Positions 33,016 to 42,341 of a DNA stretch of 46,314 nucleotides are shown here, one piece after another. The translations under genes and the position numbers were made by a program. The notes below the pieces were generated by a model. It searched no databases, was not told the DNA's origin, and was given only the letters and a program-made list of their open reading frames with translations. The stretch comes from an uncultured Bacteroidota bacterium (GTDB lineage Bacteria > Bacteroidota > Bacteroidia > UKL13-3). Position 1 is the first letter of the stretch; each line of letters opens with the position of its first letter. The DNA lies in contig CAIUDH010000061.1 in the NCBI GenBank assembly GCA_903897855.1, forward strand, positions 1 through 46,314. Reading direction: 5' to 3'.

Positions 33016-33142
33016 TTAACCTATAAGATTATTTTAAACTGAGGTGTTTGGCTAGTCCTGTTTTGTTGATTAGTATGATTGTTTGTATTGGTGCCTTTAC
33101 GTTTTTATTCTCGTAGGTTTGTAATAAAAATAGAAGACCCCT

Positions 33143-35095
33143 TTAATTTAAAATCGCGGGATGTGCATTGGGTTTAACAGGTGATTCTAGAACATATCGT
33201 TTGCGAACCGCTTCCTCAATTGCCTTATGGTCGTACCCACACTCACTCCATAATTGAGGCTGCTCGCCATGTTCAATTATTTTATCGGGAATCCCTAGTC
33301 TAACTATTTCGGCCGTGAAATTATTGTCGGCCATAAATTCAAGAATAGCCGTGCCGAATCCGCCTTCGATACAACCATCTTCAACCGTTATTATCTTTTT
33401 ATATTTTGCAAAAATTTCGTGTAAGAGTGTCGCATCTAACGGCTTTGCGAACCGCATATCATAATGCCCAATAGCGAGGCCTTCCTTTTCTAGGTTTTGA
33501 ATGGCCGTCACGGCTTCGTTTCCAATATGACCTAAGCTCAGAATAGCGACCTCCGTTCCTTCCTTTAATTTTTTTCCTGTTCCAATTTCTAATAATTGAA
33601 AGGGCGTTTTCCATTCCGGCATCACACCGTTACCACGAGGGTAACGTATCACAAAAGGTAATTGGTTGCTTTCATGTTGCGCGGTATACATTAAGTTTCG
33701 CAACTCCTCTTCATTCATCGGTGCACTTACAATCATATTCGGGATACAGCGCATAAACGCAATATCATAGGCACCGTGATGCGTTGGGCCGTCGGCTCCC
33801 GCCACTCCTGCCCTATCTAAACAAAATATAACTTTTAGTTTTTGAATCGCCACATCATGCACCACTTGATCGTAGGCTCTTTGCATGAAAGAGGAATAGA
33901 TATTACAAAATGGAACCAACCCTTGAGAGGCTAATCCTGCAGAGAAAGTAACAGCATGCTGTTCAGCAATTCCGACATCAAAAGCACGATCAGGCATTGC
34001 TTTCATCATGATGTTTAATGAAGATCCGCTTGGCATGGCCGGTGTAATTCCAATGATCTTACTATTTTGTTCGGCCAACTCAACCATGGTATGCCCAAAT
34101 ACATCTTGATATTTGGGGGGTTGTGGCGTTGCGTAGGTAGACTTATAAATTTCCCCCGTTACTTTATCGAATAAACCGGGCGAATGCCATTTTGTTTGAT
34201 CTTTTTCTGCTAAGGCATATCCTTTCCCTTTGATCGTATTAATATGCAATAATTTTGGGCCGGGTATGTTTTTCAAATCCTTAAGCACGGCCACCAGATG
34301 CGACACGTCATGCCCGTCGATGGGTCCAAAATAACGGAAACGCAAAGCTTCAAACAAATTACTCTGCTTTATAAGGGTCGATTTAAGAGAAGCTTGAATT
34401 TTCGATCCGATATCTTGAGCTGTTTTACCCCCAAGGTTTTTTAGTGTCCCTAATAAATTCCAAACATCATCCTTCACTTTATTATAAGTAGGCGATGTGG
34501 TGATGTCGGTAAGGTACTCTTTTAACGCACCCACATTGGGATCGATGCTCATGCAGTTATCATTAAGAATAACCAGCAAATTTGATTTTTCGATGCCAGC
34601 ATGGTTCATGGCTTCAAAAGCTAAACCAGCTGTCATGGCACCATCGCCAATAATGGCAATATGCTGACGATCTTTCTCGCCTTTATAATGACTGGCTACT
34701 GCCATCCCTAAGGCAGCAGAGATCGAGGTGCTGCTATGTCCTACACCAAAGGAATCGTATTCGCTTTCGCTCCTTTTAGGAAAACCACTTAATCCTTTAT
34801 AAACACGATTGGTATAAAACTCGTCACGTCGGCCTGTTAAAATTTTATGGCCATAAGCCTGATGTCCCACATCCCAAACCAATTGGTCATAGGGTGTATT
34901 AAACACATAATGTAGTGCAACGGTAAGTTCAACAACCCCTAAACTTGAACCAAAGTGTCCGCCATAGACTGATACTACATCAATAATATATTGGCGTAAC
35001 TCCTGGCTTATTTTAACCAATTCGTCCTCTTTGAACTTTTTTAGATCGTCGGGGGAATTGATCTGACTTATTAATTTTCCTGCTTTAATATCCAT
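33143..35095 (-). CDS. dxs: 1-deoxy-D-xylulose-5-phosphate synthase
   Basis: 650 residues from the ATG at 35095 (MDIKAGKLISQINSPDDLKK); the GTG at 35131 would add 12 residues and is less usual. Dxs joins pyruvate and glyceraldehyde 3-phosphate with thiamine diphosphate, the first step of the MEP isoprenoid pathway and a feed to vitamin B6. Signatures: the DVGHQAYGHKILTGR start region, the ThDP motif GDGAMTAGLAFEAMNHAG ending in NDN, the domain-2 segment DRAGVAGADGPTHHGAYDIA, PRGNG, and a C-terminal transketolase-type domain (VEDGCIEGGFGTAILE). Length is normal. It is divergent from the nuo operon across 282 bases; no clean -7 box was found on its strand. Confidence 0.96.
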   Translation of the reverse strand: MDIKAGKLISQINSPDDLKKFKEDELVKISQELRQYIIDVVSVYGGHFGSSLGVVELTVALHYVFNTPYDQLVWDVGHQAYGHKILTGRRDEFYTNRVYKGLSGFPKRSESEYDSFGVGHSSTSISAALGMAVASHYKGEKDRQHIAIIGDGAMTAGLAFEAMNHAGIEKSNLLVILNDNCMSIDPNVGALKEYLTDITTSPTYNKVKDDVWNLLGTLKNLGGKTAQDIGSKIQASLKSTLIKQSNLFEALRFRYFGPIDGHDVSHLVAVLKDLKNIPGPKLLHINTIKGKGYALAEKDQTKWHSPGLFDKVTGEIYKSTYATPQPPKYQDVFGHTMVELAEQNSKIIGITPAMPSGSSLNIMMKAMPDRAFDVGIAEQHAVTFSAGLASQGLVPFCNIYSSFMQRAYDQVVHDVAIQKLKVIFCLDRAGVAGADGPTHHGAYDIAFMRCIPNMIVSAPMNEEELRNLMYTAQHESNQLPFVIRYPRGNGVMPEWKTPFQLLEIGTGKKLKEGTEVAILSLGHIGNEAVTAIQNLEKEGLAIGHYDMRFAKPLDATLLHEIFAKYKKIITVEDGCIEGGFGTAILEFMADNNFTAEIVRLGIPDKIIEHGEQPQLWSECGYDHKAIEEAVRKRYVLESPVKPNAHPAILN

Positions 35096-35328
35096 TGCGT
35101 AAAAACCGTGTAAATTTAATATTTTTTTCACAGAGTGAGAACGATTCTGAATTATTCCCTTGAATTAAGTGGTCGTAGATTTTTTATTTTGTCAGCTTAC
35201 CCCTGTATTATGGGGCGTCAAAACCAATTTTTGAATCTGTGTGCTACTGCTGTAAAGACTTTCGAGTGTGTGCTAAGGAGGGAGGAAATGATTTTCTTTC
35301 AGAAACACTCTATTTAGAATTAATTTAC

Positions 35329-35358
35329 TTTGGATTTTTGTTTTTCCCTCTATCTTTG
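35329..35358 (+). promoter_or_regulatory. nuo operon promoter, consensus Bacteroidota type
   Basis: TTTG at 35329-35332, an 18-base spacer and TATCTTTG at 35351-35358 match the phylum's -33/-7 consensus perfectly. Transcription would begin near 35365, just before the nuoA ATG at 35378, giving a very short leader. Confidence 0.75.
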
Positions 35359-35377
35359 CGCAAAATAAAAAAGAGTT

Positions 35378-35728
35378 ATGGGTGCCTCTTCATTAATAGT
35401 TTTAGCCATTGCTGCTATCGTTTTCGCGGCCTGTGCGATTGCCATAGCCAAAATATTTGTTAGAGGCTCAACGAATCCACAAAAAGGACAAGCTTATGAA
35501 AGTGGTATTAAATCACAAGGGACAGTTTGGGCACAATTCAATGTGGGTTATTATTTATTTGCCTTGGTTTTTTTGGTTTTCGATGTCGAACTTATTTTCA
35601 TTTATCCCTGGGCGGTAGTAGTAAAGCGAGTGGGTATGACTGCTTTGGTTGAGATTGTGATTTTTGTTTTTATCTTGTTTATGGGGCTTTTATACGCACA
35701 CAAAAAAGGAGCATTAAAATGGATGTAA
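35378..35728 (+). CDS. nuoA: NADH-quinone oxidoreductase (complex I) subunit A
   Basis: 116 residues with three membrane helices, as usual. Signatures: [20 protein letters not shown] in the first loop (the 'Y-E-C/S-G-x-x' region) and [20 protein letters not shown], the highly conserved 'FDVExxFLxPW' segment at the junction of the membrane arm and Q module. The subunit helps form the quinone chamber entrance. First gene of the operon, with a near-perfect promoter directly upstream; its last 10 bases overlap nuoB, which implies coupled translation. Confidence 0.96.
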   Translation: MGASSLIVLAIAAIVFAACAIAIAKIFVRGSTNPQKGQAYESGIKSQGTVWAQFNVGYYLFALVFLVFDVELIFIYPWAVVVKRVGMTALVEIVIFVFILFMGLLYAHKKGALKWM

Positions 35729-36255
35729 AAGAGAATTCATCACAATTATCGTTTCCGGGTCAGATACACGAAACCCCTGGAGGTGGTATCGTTTTAAGTA
35801 AATTAGACGACATCGTGAATTGGGCGCGTTCAAACTCGCTATGGCCCCTCACGTTTGCAACGAGTTGTTGTGGAATAGAGATGATGTCGGTTGCTTCAGC
35901 AAAATATGATTTTTCGAGATTTGGATTTGAGGTGGCACGCGCCTCTCCTCGACAGGCTGACGTAATTATTATTGCCGGTACTATTGTAAATAAAATGGCT
36001 CCTGTTCTAAAAAGATTATACGATCAGATGGCCGAACCGAAATATGTGATTGCGATGGGTGCTTGTGCCATTAGTGGTGGACCTTTTTTTTACAATACCT
36101 ATTCGGTGGTGAAAGGCGCCGACCATGTGATTCCTGTTGATGTGTATATTGCTGGTTGTCCGCCACGTCCGGAGGCATTGTTACACGCCTTAATTTCGTT
36201 ACAAGAAAAAATTAAAAGCGGGGAAACGGCAGAACAAATAAAAGCAGTAAAGTAA
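35719..36255 (+). CDS. nuoB: Complex I subunit B (N2 cluster subunit)
   Basis: 178 residues. It binds the terminal iron-sulfur cluster N2 that passes electrons to quinone: the tandem cysteines are in TSCCGIEMM, the third in [11 protein letters not shown] and the fourth in [11 protein letters not shown], all present. [20 protein letters not shown] and the 'GTxxxKMAPxLxRLYDQM' run are family hallmarks. The short N-terminal extension ([18 protein letters not shown]) is variable in the family. It starts within the nuoA gene in another frame; 49 bases separate it from nuoC. Confidence 0.97.
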   Translation: MDVKENSSQLSFPGQIHETPGGGIVLSKLDDIVNWARSNSLWPLTFATSCCGIEMMSVASAKYDFSRFGFEVARASPRQADVIIIAGTIVNKMAPVLKRLYDQMAEPKYVIAMGACAISGGPFFYNTYSVVKGADHVIPVDVYIAGCPPRPEALLHALISLQEKIKSGETAEQIKAVK

Positions 36256-36304
36256 TACGCACGAGGAGTAGTTTAAATGCTGATTAATGTATTTTTGAAA
36301 TACA

Positions 36305-36760
36305 ATGAATAACGAGGATTTAAAAAATAAAATAACAGAATTGTTTCCTACAGCCACTTTCGAGGAAGGTGGTGAATGGGTGAACTTCTTTATAGAACCT
36401 ACCGAGTGGAAGAAAGCGGCCGGGGTATTGCACAATGCCGAAGGTTTACAATTGGATTATTTATTCTGCCTTACCTGTGTCGATTGGAAAACCCATCTTA
36501 GCATGGTTTATCATTTAAGTTCAAGCCTGCATCGCCACAATATTGTGGTTAAAATAAAACTCGATCGTTTGAATCCTGAAATTGAAACCGTTTGTGATAT
36601 TTGGAAAACGGCCGAATTGCACGAAAGGGAAGTATATGATTTGTTTGGGGTGAATTTTCTAAATCACCCCGATTTAAGAAGACTGTTTTTAACCGATGAC
36701 TTTGTGGGTTATCCTTTAAGAAAAGACTTCGAAGATCCTATTAACATGATAAAATTATAA
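36305..36760 (+). CDS. nuoC: Complex I subunit C
   Basis: 151 residues, the short form, separate from nuoD (unlike the fused NuoCD of enterobacteria). The conserved signature 'HERExxDLFGxxFxxHPDLRRxxLxxDxxGxPLRKDF' is seen as LHEREVYDLFGVNFLNHPDL ... RRLFLTDDFVGYPLRKDF. Part of the hydrophilic Q module. nuoD begins after a one-base gap. Confidence 0.96.
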   Translation: MNNEDLKNKITELFPTATFEEGGEWVNFFIEPTEWKKAAGVLHNAEGLQLDYLFCLTCVDWKTHLSMVYHLSSSLHRHNIVVKIKLDRLNPEIETVCDIWKTAELHEREVYDLFGVNFLNHPDLRRLFLTDDFVGYPLRKDFEDPINMIKL

Positions 36761-36761
36761 G

Positions 36762-37877
36762 ATGATAGAAGAGCTAGGTACCACTTCAGAAGGTTACATG
36801 GTCATCAATATTGGGCCTCAACATCCTGCTACACATGGTGTTTTACGCTTAGTCATGACATTGGATGGAGAAACAATTATAAAAACCGAGCCACATCTTG
36901 GCTATATCCATCGTTCTATTGAGAAAATGTGTGAGAGTTTATCTTACCGTCAGTTTGTATATGTAACCAGTCGGATGGATTACCTCTCTTCGCACATGAA
37001 TAATCATGGTTGTTCCTTGGTTGTAGAAAAAGGTTTACAAGTTGAAATTCCCGAACGAGCTCAAGTGATAAGGGTGCTCATGGATGAACTTACCCGCGTG
37101 GCCTCTCATGAACTTTGGTGGGGCGCTATGGCCATGGATTTGGGTGCTTTTACCCCTTTCTTTCATTCCTTTCGTGAACGGGAAACCATCACCGATATTA
37201 TGGAGGAAACCTGCGGTGCACGTTTAACCATGAATTATATCTGTCCGGGAGGGGTCATGGCCGATCTCCATCCTGATTTTCAAAAACGAGTAAAGAACTT
37301 TGTCACTCTTTTCAAGTCCAAATTTCACGAATATAATGAGCTGGTAACGGGTAATATTATCTTTCAGAACAGAATGAAAGGCGTGGGGTTCTTATCGGCT
37401 GAAGATGCTATTTCTTTCGGATGTACCGGACCCGTAGCACGAGGCAGCGGAGTGAAGAGTGATATCCGCAAGCTTTACCCTTACGAAGTATATAATAAAT
37501 TACAGTTTGATGAGGTTTTAGAAACCGGTGGCGACTCCTTTGCTCGCTATATGGTTCGTATTAATGAGATGCTGCAATCCATCAAAATTATTGAGCAGCT
37601 TATAGATAATATTCCTGAAGGCGAGTTTCAGGCCAAAACGAAAGCGGTGCTAAAACTACCCAAAGGCGAATTTTACCAAAGAGTAGAAACAGCGAGAGGC
37701 GAATTGGGTGTTTATATAGTAAGTGAAGGAGGAACTACTCCTTATCGTATTAAATTTCGTTCTCCTGGTTTTTCCAACCTTTCGGCCTTACCTCAAATGG
37801 TTAAAGGGAGTAAGATTGGCGATTTAGTAGCCACCATGGGAACCTTAGATTTGGTGATACCTGACATAGACAGATAA
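36762..37877 (+). CDS. nuoD: Complex I subunit D (49-kDa type)
   Basis: 371 residues. With NuoB it forms the quinone-reduction site. Signatures: INIGPQHPATHGVLRLVMTL near the N-terminus (the His-bearing loop of the quinone pocket), EPHLGYIHRSIEKMCE, YVTSRMDYLSSHMNNHG, GAFTPFFHSFRERE, RLTMNYICPGGV, and the conserved C-terminus GDLVATMGTLDLVIPDIDR. The length is slightly short of bacterial NuoD because the N-terminus is trimmed. In 14-subunit operons nuoE would follow; here nuoH comes 9 bases later. Confidence 0.97.
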   Translation: MIEELGTTSEGYMVINIGPQHPATHGVLRLVMTLDGETIIKTEPHLGYIHRSIEKMCESLSYRQFVYVTSRMDYLSSHMNNHGCSLVVEKGLQVEIPERAQVIRVLMDELTRVASHELWWGAMAMDLGAFTPFFHSFRERETITDIMEETCGARLTMNYICPGGVMADLHPDFQKRVKNFVTLFKSKFHEYNELVTGNIIFQNRMKGVGFLSAEDAISFGCTGPVARGSGVKSDIRKLYPYEVYNKLQFDEVLETGGDSFARYMVRINEMLQSIKIIEQLIDNIPEGEFQAKTKAVLKLPKGEFYQRVETARGELGVYIVSEGGTTPYRIKFRSPGFSNLSALPQMVKGSKIGDLVATMGTLDLVIPDIDR

Positions 37878-37886
37878 TTAGAAAAG

Positions 37887-38963
37887 ATGTTAAGTTTAGA
37901 AAATATAACAAACACAATTCATGAATGGTTAAACGCCACCATGAATCCTTCTTTGGCGTTATTAAGTGAATTTGTGATTATTGGCATCTGCGCTATCGCC
38001 TTGTTTGCGATGCTTGGCTTATCGTTGGTGCTGATGGAAAGAAAAGTTGCCGCCTTCATGCAATTGCGTTTAGGGCCCAACAGAGTAGGACCCTTTGGTA
38101 TTTTCCAAACCGTAGCCGATACCTTGAAGCTAATGATGAAGGAGGGTTTAACGCCTGATGGTGCCGATAAGTTTTTATTTAACCTCGCTCCTTTTATCGT
38201 CATGATTGCCGCCATGATGTTACTCGCCCCAATTGCTTTTGCCCGTGGATTTCAAATATGGGATATAAATATTGGGGTCTTGTTTTTATCCGCGGTATCC
38301 TCCGTATCCGTCATTGGAATTTTAATGGCTGGTTGGGCCAGTAATAATAAATACTCTTTTTTAGGAGCCATGAGAAGTGGTGCCCAAATTGTCAGTTATG
38401 AATTATCTGCCGGCCTCTCTATCATTACCATTGTAATTCTTACCGGAAGCCTCCAAATATCTGATATTGTTAACTCACAAGAAAATGGATGGTGGATTTT
38501 TAAAGGGCATATTCCTGTGATTATTTCTTTCATTACCTTTTTAATTGCTATTACCGCAGAAACCAACCGCGCTCCTTTTGATTTGCCTGAAGCGGAGTCG
38601 GAGCTCACTGCGGGGTTCCATACAGAATACTCGGGGATGAAATTTGCTTTGTTTTTTTTATCTGAATATATTAATATTTTTATCGCCTGCGCCGTGGGTG
38701 CTACCTTGTTCTTTGGAGGATGGATGCCCTTTCATATCGGAAATTGGGAAGCTTTTAATCATATCATGGATTATATTCCTTCTTCCATTTGGTTTATGGG
38801 TAAAACCTTTTTTCTCATCTTTTTATTGATGTGGTTTCGATGGACGTTTCCACGATTACGCGTAGATCAGTTATTAAATTTAGAGTGGAAGTATCTGTTG
38901 CCTATCAGTATGATAAATTTATTGGCCGTAACATTGATGGCTATTATGGGCTGGCACTTCTAA
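37887..38963 (+). CDS. nuoH: Complex I subunit H
   Basis: 358 residues with eight or more membrane helices. It links the Q module to the proton-pumping arm and forms the quinone tunnel. Signatures: LVLMERKVAAFMQLRLGPNR followed by VGPFGIFQTVADTLKL, and AETNRAPFDLPEAESELTAG followed by FHTEYSGMKFALFFLSEY, both strictly conserved with their acidic residues. It directly follows nuoD, so nuoEFG are missing from the expected place. A 130-base non-coding gap with no recognisable gene lies between it and nuoI, the only sizeable break in the operon. Confidence 0.97.
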   Translation: MLSLENITNTIHEWLNATMNPSLALLSEFVIIGICAIALFAMLGLSLVLMERKVAAFMQLRLGPNRVGPFGIFQTVADTLKLMMKEGLTPDGADKFLFNLAPFIVMIAAMMLLAPIAFARGFQIWDINIGVLFLSAVSSVSVIGILMAGWASNNKYSFLGAMRSGAQIVSYELSAGLSIITIVILTGSLQISDIVNSQENGWWIFKGHIPVIISFITFLIAITAETNRAPFDLPEAESELTAGFHTEYSGMKFALFFLSEYINIFIACAVGATLFFGGWMPFHIGNWEAFNHIMDYIPSSIWFMGKTFFLIFLLMWFRWTFPRLRVDQLLNLEWKYLLPISMINLLAVTLMAIMGWHF

Positions 38964-39093
38964 AGTGGATATAAAAGGATAGCAGAGAGTGGATTTTAAG
39001 ATTAAAAACAGAGCGATTGTAAAGCAGGTGGTGTAATTAAAAGGAAATGGATCAGCCTAAGCACAAAAAATAATCCACAATTCGTACTTAAAA

Positions 39094-39570
39094 ATGTTTA
39101 TCACAAACTACATAAAAGATATTTTCAACGGGATGAAATCGTTGCTGACCGGCATGAAAATTACCGGTTACTATTTTACGCATCACAAGGAAATTATCAC
39201 AGAGCAATATCCCGACAATCGAGCCACCTTAAAAATGGCAGATCGTTTTCGAGGCGAAGTGGTGATGATTCATGATGAAAACAACGAACATGCTTGTACG
39301 GGTTGCTCGGCATGTGAACTAGCCTGCCCTAATGGGACCATAAAAATTATCAATAAGTTTGAGGTAAACGCTGAAGGCAAAAAGAAAAAGGCCATCGATA
39401 CTTTTGTCTATCATCTGGAGCTTTGTACCATGTGTAATTTATGTATCGTTGCCTGCCCTACCGACACCATTAAAATGGAGCCCAACTTTGAACATAGCGT
39501 ATTCGACCGCAGTCAGTTGACTAAGGTTTTAAATCATACAGGATCAAAAATTAAAGCAGGCGTTGAATAA
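39094..39570 (+). CDS. nuoI: Complex I subunit I (2x[4Fe-4S])
   Basis: 158 residues. It carries clusters N6a and N6b: the two motifs CTGCSACELACP and CTMCNLCIVACP each have the full Cx2Cx2Cx3CP set. In a complex lacking NuoEFG this subunit, sitting at the tip of the remaining Q module, is the likely electron entry point for an outside donor such as ferredoxin. The N-terminal helix (FITNYIKDIFNGMKSLLTGM) lies on the membrane surface. nuoJ starts on its last base (TAATG). Confidence 0.96.
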   Translation: MFITNYIKDIFNGMKSLLTGMKITGYYFTHHKEIITEQYPDNRATLKMADRFRGEVVMIHDENNEHACTGCSACELACPNGTIKIINKFEVNAEGKKKKAIDTFVYHLELCTMCNLCIVACPTDTIKMEPNFEHSVFDRSQLTKVLNHTGSKIKAGVE

Positions 39571-40085
39571 TGAATAGTACCTCAATTATGTTTTATATCA
39601 TTGCCGCCTTTATTTTAAGCACGGGCATCTTGGCTGTAACCACGGGTAAGATATTCCGTTCTGCCATCTGGCTGCTCTTTTCTTTGATGGGCATTGCGGC
39701 TCTCTATTTTTGGATGCAGGTAGAGTTTATTGCTGCGGTTCAAATCATCATCTATGTAGGCGGAATCATTGTGCTAATTATCTTCTCCATTTTTCTCACC
39801 CAAAAATCGGGAGAAGAAATGCCTAAGCCCCTAAGGAAAAGAACTCTTTTTTCACTGCTTGCTGTGTGTTTTGGATTTGCATTCACTTATTTAATCATTT
39901 ATCAGTACGGTTTTAATTCGGGTGAAGCGCCTTTTGAATTAAAAATAGCTGATATTGGAATGCAAATGTTAAGCACCACCGAACATGGATTTATTTTGCC
40001 CTTTGAAGTCATTAGTATTTTATTACTCGCGGCATTAATTGGTTCTATTGTAATTGCTATGAAAGTTAAAACCACAGAAAAATGA
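39570..40085 (+). CDS. nuoJ: Complex I subunit J
   Basis: 171 residues, five membrane helices. The conserved helix-3 stretch AAVQIIIYVGGIIVLIIFSI (with the pi-bulge GGI region typical of ND6/NuoJ) and the first helix region RSAIWLLFSLMGIAALYFWM identify it. Translation is coupled on both sides: it starts on the last base of nuoI and its end overlaps nuoK by four bases. Confidence 0.95.
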   Translation: MNSTSIMFYIIAAFILSTGILAVTTGKIFRSAIWLLFSLMGIAALYFWMQVEFIAAVQIIIYVGGIIVLIIFSIFLTQKSGEEMPKPLRKRTLFSLLAVCFGFAFTYLIIYQYGFNSGEAPFELKIADIGMQMLSTTEHGFILPFEVISILLLAALIGSIVIAMKVKTTEK

Positions 40086-40396
40086 ACGAGATCCCGCTAA
40101 CACATATTTTATTTGTAAGTACTGCCTTGTTTTTTATAGGCATGTATGGCTTCTTCACCCGAAGGAACATGATTACCATTCTCATGTCCATTGAACTCAT
40201 TTTAAATAGTGTAAACATCAACTTTGTGGCTTTCAACAAATATCTCTTCCCGCAAAACTTAGATGGCATCTTTTTTACCATTTTCATTATCTCTATCGCC
40301 GCGGCAGAGGCTGCCGTGGCCATAGCTATTATAATTAACATGTACCGAAGTCTTCATTCTGTTGATGTAAATGAAACCAGCGAACTAAAATTTTAA
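40082..40396 (+). CDS. nuoK: Complex I subunit K
   Basis: 104 residues, three helices. The helix-2 acidic residue within ITILMSIELILNSVNINFVA (Glu in 'SIEL') and the helix-3 Glu in SIAAAEAAVAIAIIINMYR are the conserved charges of the proton path. ATGA overlap with nuoJ. Confidence 0.96.
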   Translation: MNEIPLTHILFVSTALFFIGMYGFFTRRNMITILMSIELILNSVNINFVAFNKYLFPQNLDGIFFTIFIISIAAAEAAVAIAIIINMYRSLHSVDVNETSELKF

Positions 40397-40399
40397 AAA

Positions 40400-42331
40400 A
40401 TGAATATCTATTCCTATATCGCATTAATTCCTCTCTTACCCTTCGCCGCTTTTGTTTTGCTCGGTTTGTTTGGAAGAAAATATTTCAATACGGTCTCGGG
40501 TATTCTTGGAACTTTCACCTTGGGCATTTCTACGCTGCTTTCATTGGCTACCGCTTACCAGTATTTCTTTGTAGATGGAAAAGTCGATGGTGTTTTCACT
40601 CAGATTATCCCGCTAAAATATACTTGGCTACAATTCAGCCCTAACCTCTCCATCGACATGGGAATAATTCTCGATCCACTGTCGGTGATGATGTTGGTAG
40701 TAGTTACGTTTGTTTCGTTGATGGTACATATCTTTAGCTTAGGCTATATGAAGGGCGAAGAGCGTTTTGCCACCTATTATTCATTCCTTTCCTTATTTAC
40801 CTTCTCCATGCTGGGGTTGGTGCTCTCTTCCAACATTTTTCAGATTTATATGTTCTGGGAGCTCGTAGGCGTTTCTTCGTTTTTGTTGATCGGATTTTAT
40901 TTTGAGAAACCTTCGGCTGTGGCCGCCGCCAAGAAAGCCTTTATCGTTACACGATTTGCCGACCTTGGTTTTTTAATTGGAATCTTAATTTTATCCTTCC
41001 ACGCTCAAACTTTAGATTTTCAAACTTTAATCGCTCGATTAACCGACCCACAGTCGTCGCAGATGCTAAGTATTACGACGGCTTCTTTTATGGGTATCTC
41101 GATGCTTACTTGGGGGCTTGTATTGGTATTTGCCGGAGGAGCCGGAAAATCAGCGATGTTTCCTTTACATATATGGTTGCCCGATGCGATGGAGGGGCCA
41201 ACCCCCGTTTCTGCCTTAATTCATGCAGCTACCATGGTTGTTGCTGGGGTTTATTTAGTGGGGCGTTTATTTCCTGTTTTTGTTTTTGATGGGGCCGCCT
41301 TAATTATCGTCACCTATGTTGGGGCCTTTTCGGCCTTACTGGCGGCTGTTATCGCTTGTACGCAAACAGATATCAAAAGAGTGCTGGCGTATTCTACCAT
41401 GTCGCAAATTGGCTATATGATGTTCGCAATGGGTGTTTCGGGTAAAGGAGGTGAAGAAGGATTGGGATATATGGCTTCTTTGTTTCATTTGTTTACCCAT
41501 GCCTTTTTTAAATCCTTATTATTTTTAGGAGCAGGGGCAGTAATACACATGGTGCACAGCAACGATATGAAAGATATGGGTGGCTTACGCAAGTTAATGC
41601 CCATCACCCATATCACCTTTTTAATTGCGTGTTTGGCAATTGCCGGAATACCTCCATTTGCCGGGTTCTTTAGTAAAGAAGAAATTCTACTCGCCGCTTT
41701 TCATTCAAATAAACTCGTGTTTTTTGTAGCCCTGTTCACCTCTGGACTCACCGCTTTTTATATGTTTCGTTTATACTTCTCCATCTTCTGGAGCAAAGAA
41801 ACGCAACAGCATAGCGAGCACCATGATGAAGGACCGCTGTCGATGAAAATACCGCTTATCATTTTAGGGGCTTGTGCTTTGCTGGCTGGCTTTGCACCCA
41901 TCGCCTCACTTGTTACCTCCGATGGCAAGGAAATCGAAACTCATATTGATGTCTTATTCTCCTTAACCCCTGTTTTACTCGCCATTACTGGCATCCTATT
42001 AGCCTTGTCTTTGTATAAAAAAGAGAGTGACAAAGCAACAAAAGTAGCCAACACTTTTGGAGGATTTTACCGCACTGCCTATAAGAAATTTTACATTGAT
42101 GAATTGTATCTTTTCGTGACCCAAAAAATCATTTTCAATTTGGTGGGCAAACCTTCCGCTTGGATTGATAAAAATATAATTGATGGAATGATGAATAAAC
42201 TAGCTGAAGGTACGGGCGTGGTTTCAACACAAATTAAAGGTTTACAATCGGGTAAGGTGCAGAGTTACGCGCTCTACTTTTTCTTCGGAATAATGGGCTT
42301 GTCGGCTTTGTTTATTTACCTATTAAAATAA
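40400..42331 (+). CDS. nuoL: Complex I subunit L (antiporter-like)
   Basis: 643 residues with ~16 helices and the long lateral C-terminal helix that ties the pumping arm together. Signatures: FQIYMFWELVGVSSFLLIGF (key Glu of the channel), GGAGKSAMFPLHIWLPDAME followed by GPTPVSALIHAATMVVAGVY (key Lys and broken helix), and TQTDIKRVLAYSTMSQIGYM. The loop QHSEHHDEGPLSMK between helices is a local feature. It starts three bases after nuoK. Confidence 0.97.
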   Translation: MNIYSYIALIPLLPFAAFVLLGLFGRKYFNTVSGILGTFTLGISTLLSLATAYQYFFVDGKVDGVFTQIIPLKYTWLQFSPNLSIDMGIILDPLSVMMLVVVTFVSLMVHIFSLGYMKGEERFATYYSFLSLFTFSMLGLVLSSNIFQIYMFWELVGVSSFLLIGFYFEKPSAVAAAKKAFIVTRFADLGFLIGILILSFHAQTLDFQTLIARLTDPQSSQMLSITTASFMGISMLTWGLVLVFAGGAGKSAMFPLHIWLPDAMEGPTPVSALIHAATMVVAGVYLVGRLFPVFVFDGAALIIVTYVGAFSALLAAVIACTQTDIKRVLAYSTMSQIGYMMFAMGVSGKGGEEGLGYMASLFHLFTHAFFKSLLFLGAGAVIHMVHSNDMKDMGGLRKLMPITHITFLIACLAIAGIPPFAGFFSKEEILLAAFHSNKLVFFVALFTSGLTAFYMFRLYFSIFWSKETQQHSEHHDEGPLSMKIPLIILGACALLAGFAPIASLVTSDGKEIETHIDVLFSLTPVLLAITGILLALSLYKKESDKATKVANTFGGFYRTAYKKFYIDELYLFVTQKIIFNLVGKPSAWIDKNIIDGMMNKLAEGTGVVSTQIKGLQSGKVQSYALYFFFGIMGLSALFIYLLK

Positions 42332-42341
42332 TTAGCAGCGA

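Noticed and set aside
35135-35317. 60-codon plus-strand ORF starting at GTG 35135
   Set aside because: It overlaps the dxs upstream region, has odd composition and lies before the nuo promoter. Only its last 9 codons have a good ribosome-binding site, and those are listed as a finding.
38964-39093. Remnant of nuoEFG between nuoH and nuoI
   Set aside because: I read the 130-base gap in all frames for iron-sulfur or flavin motifs and found none; it is too short and carries no trace of those genes.
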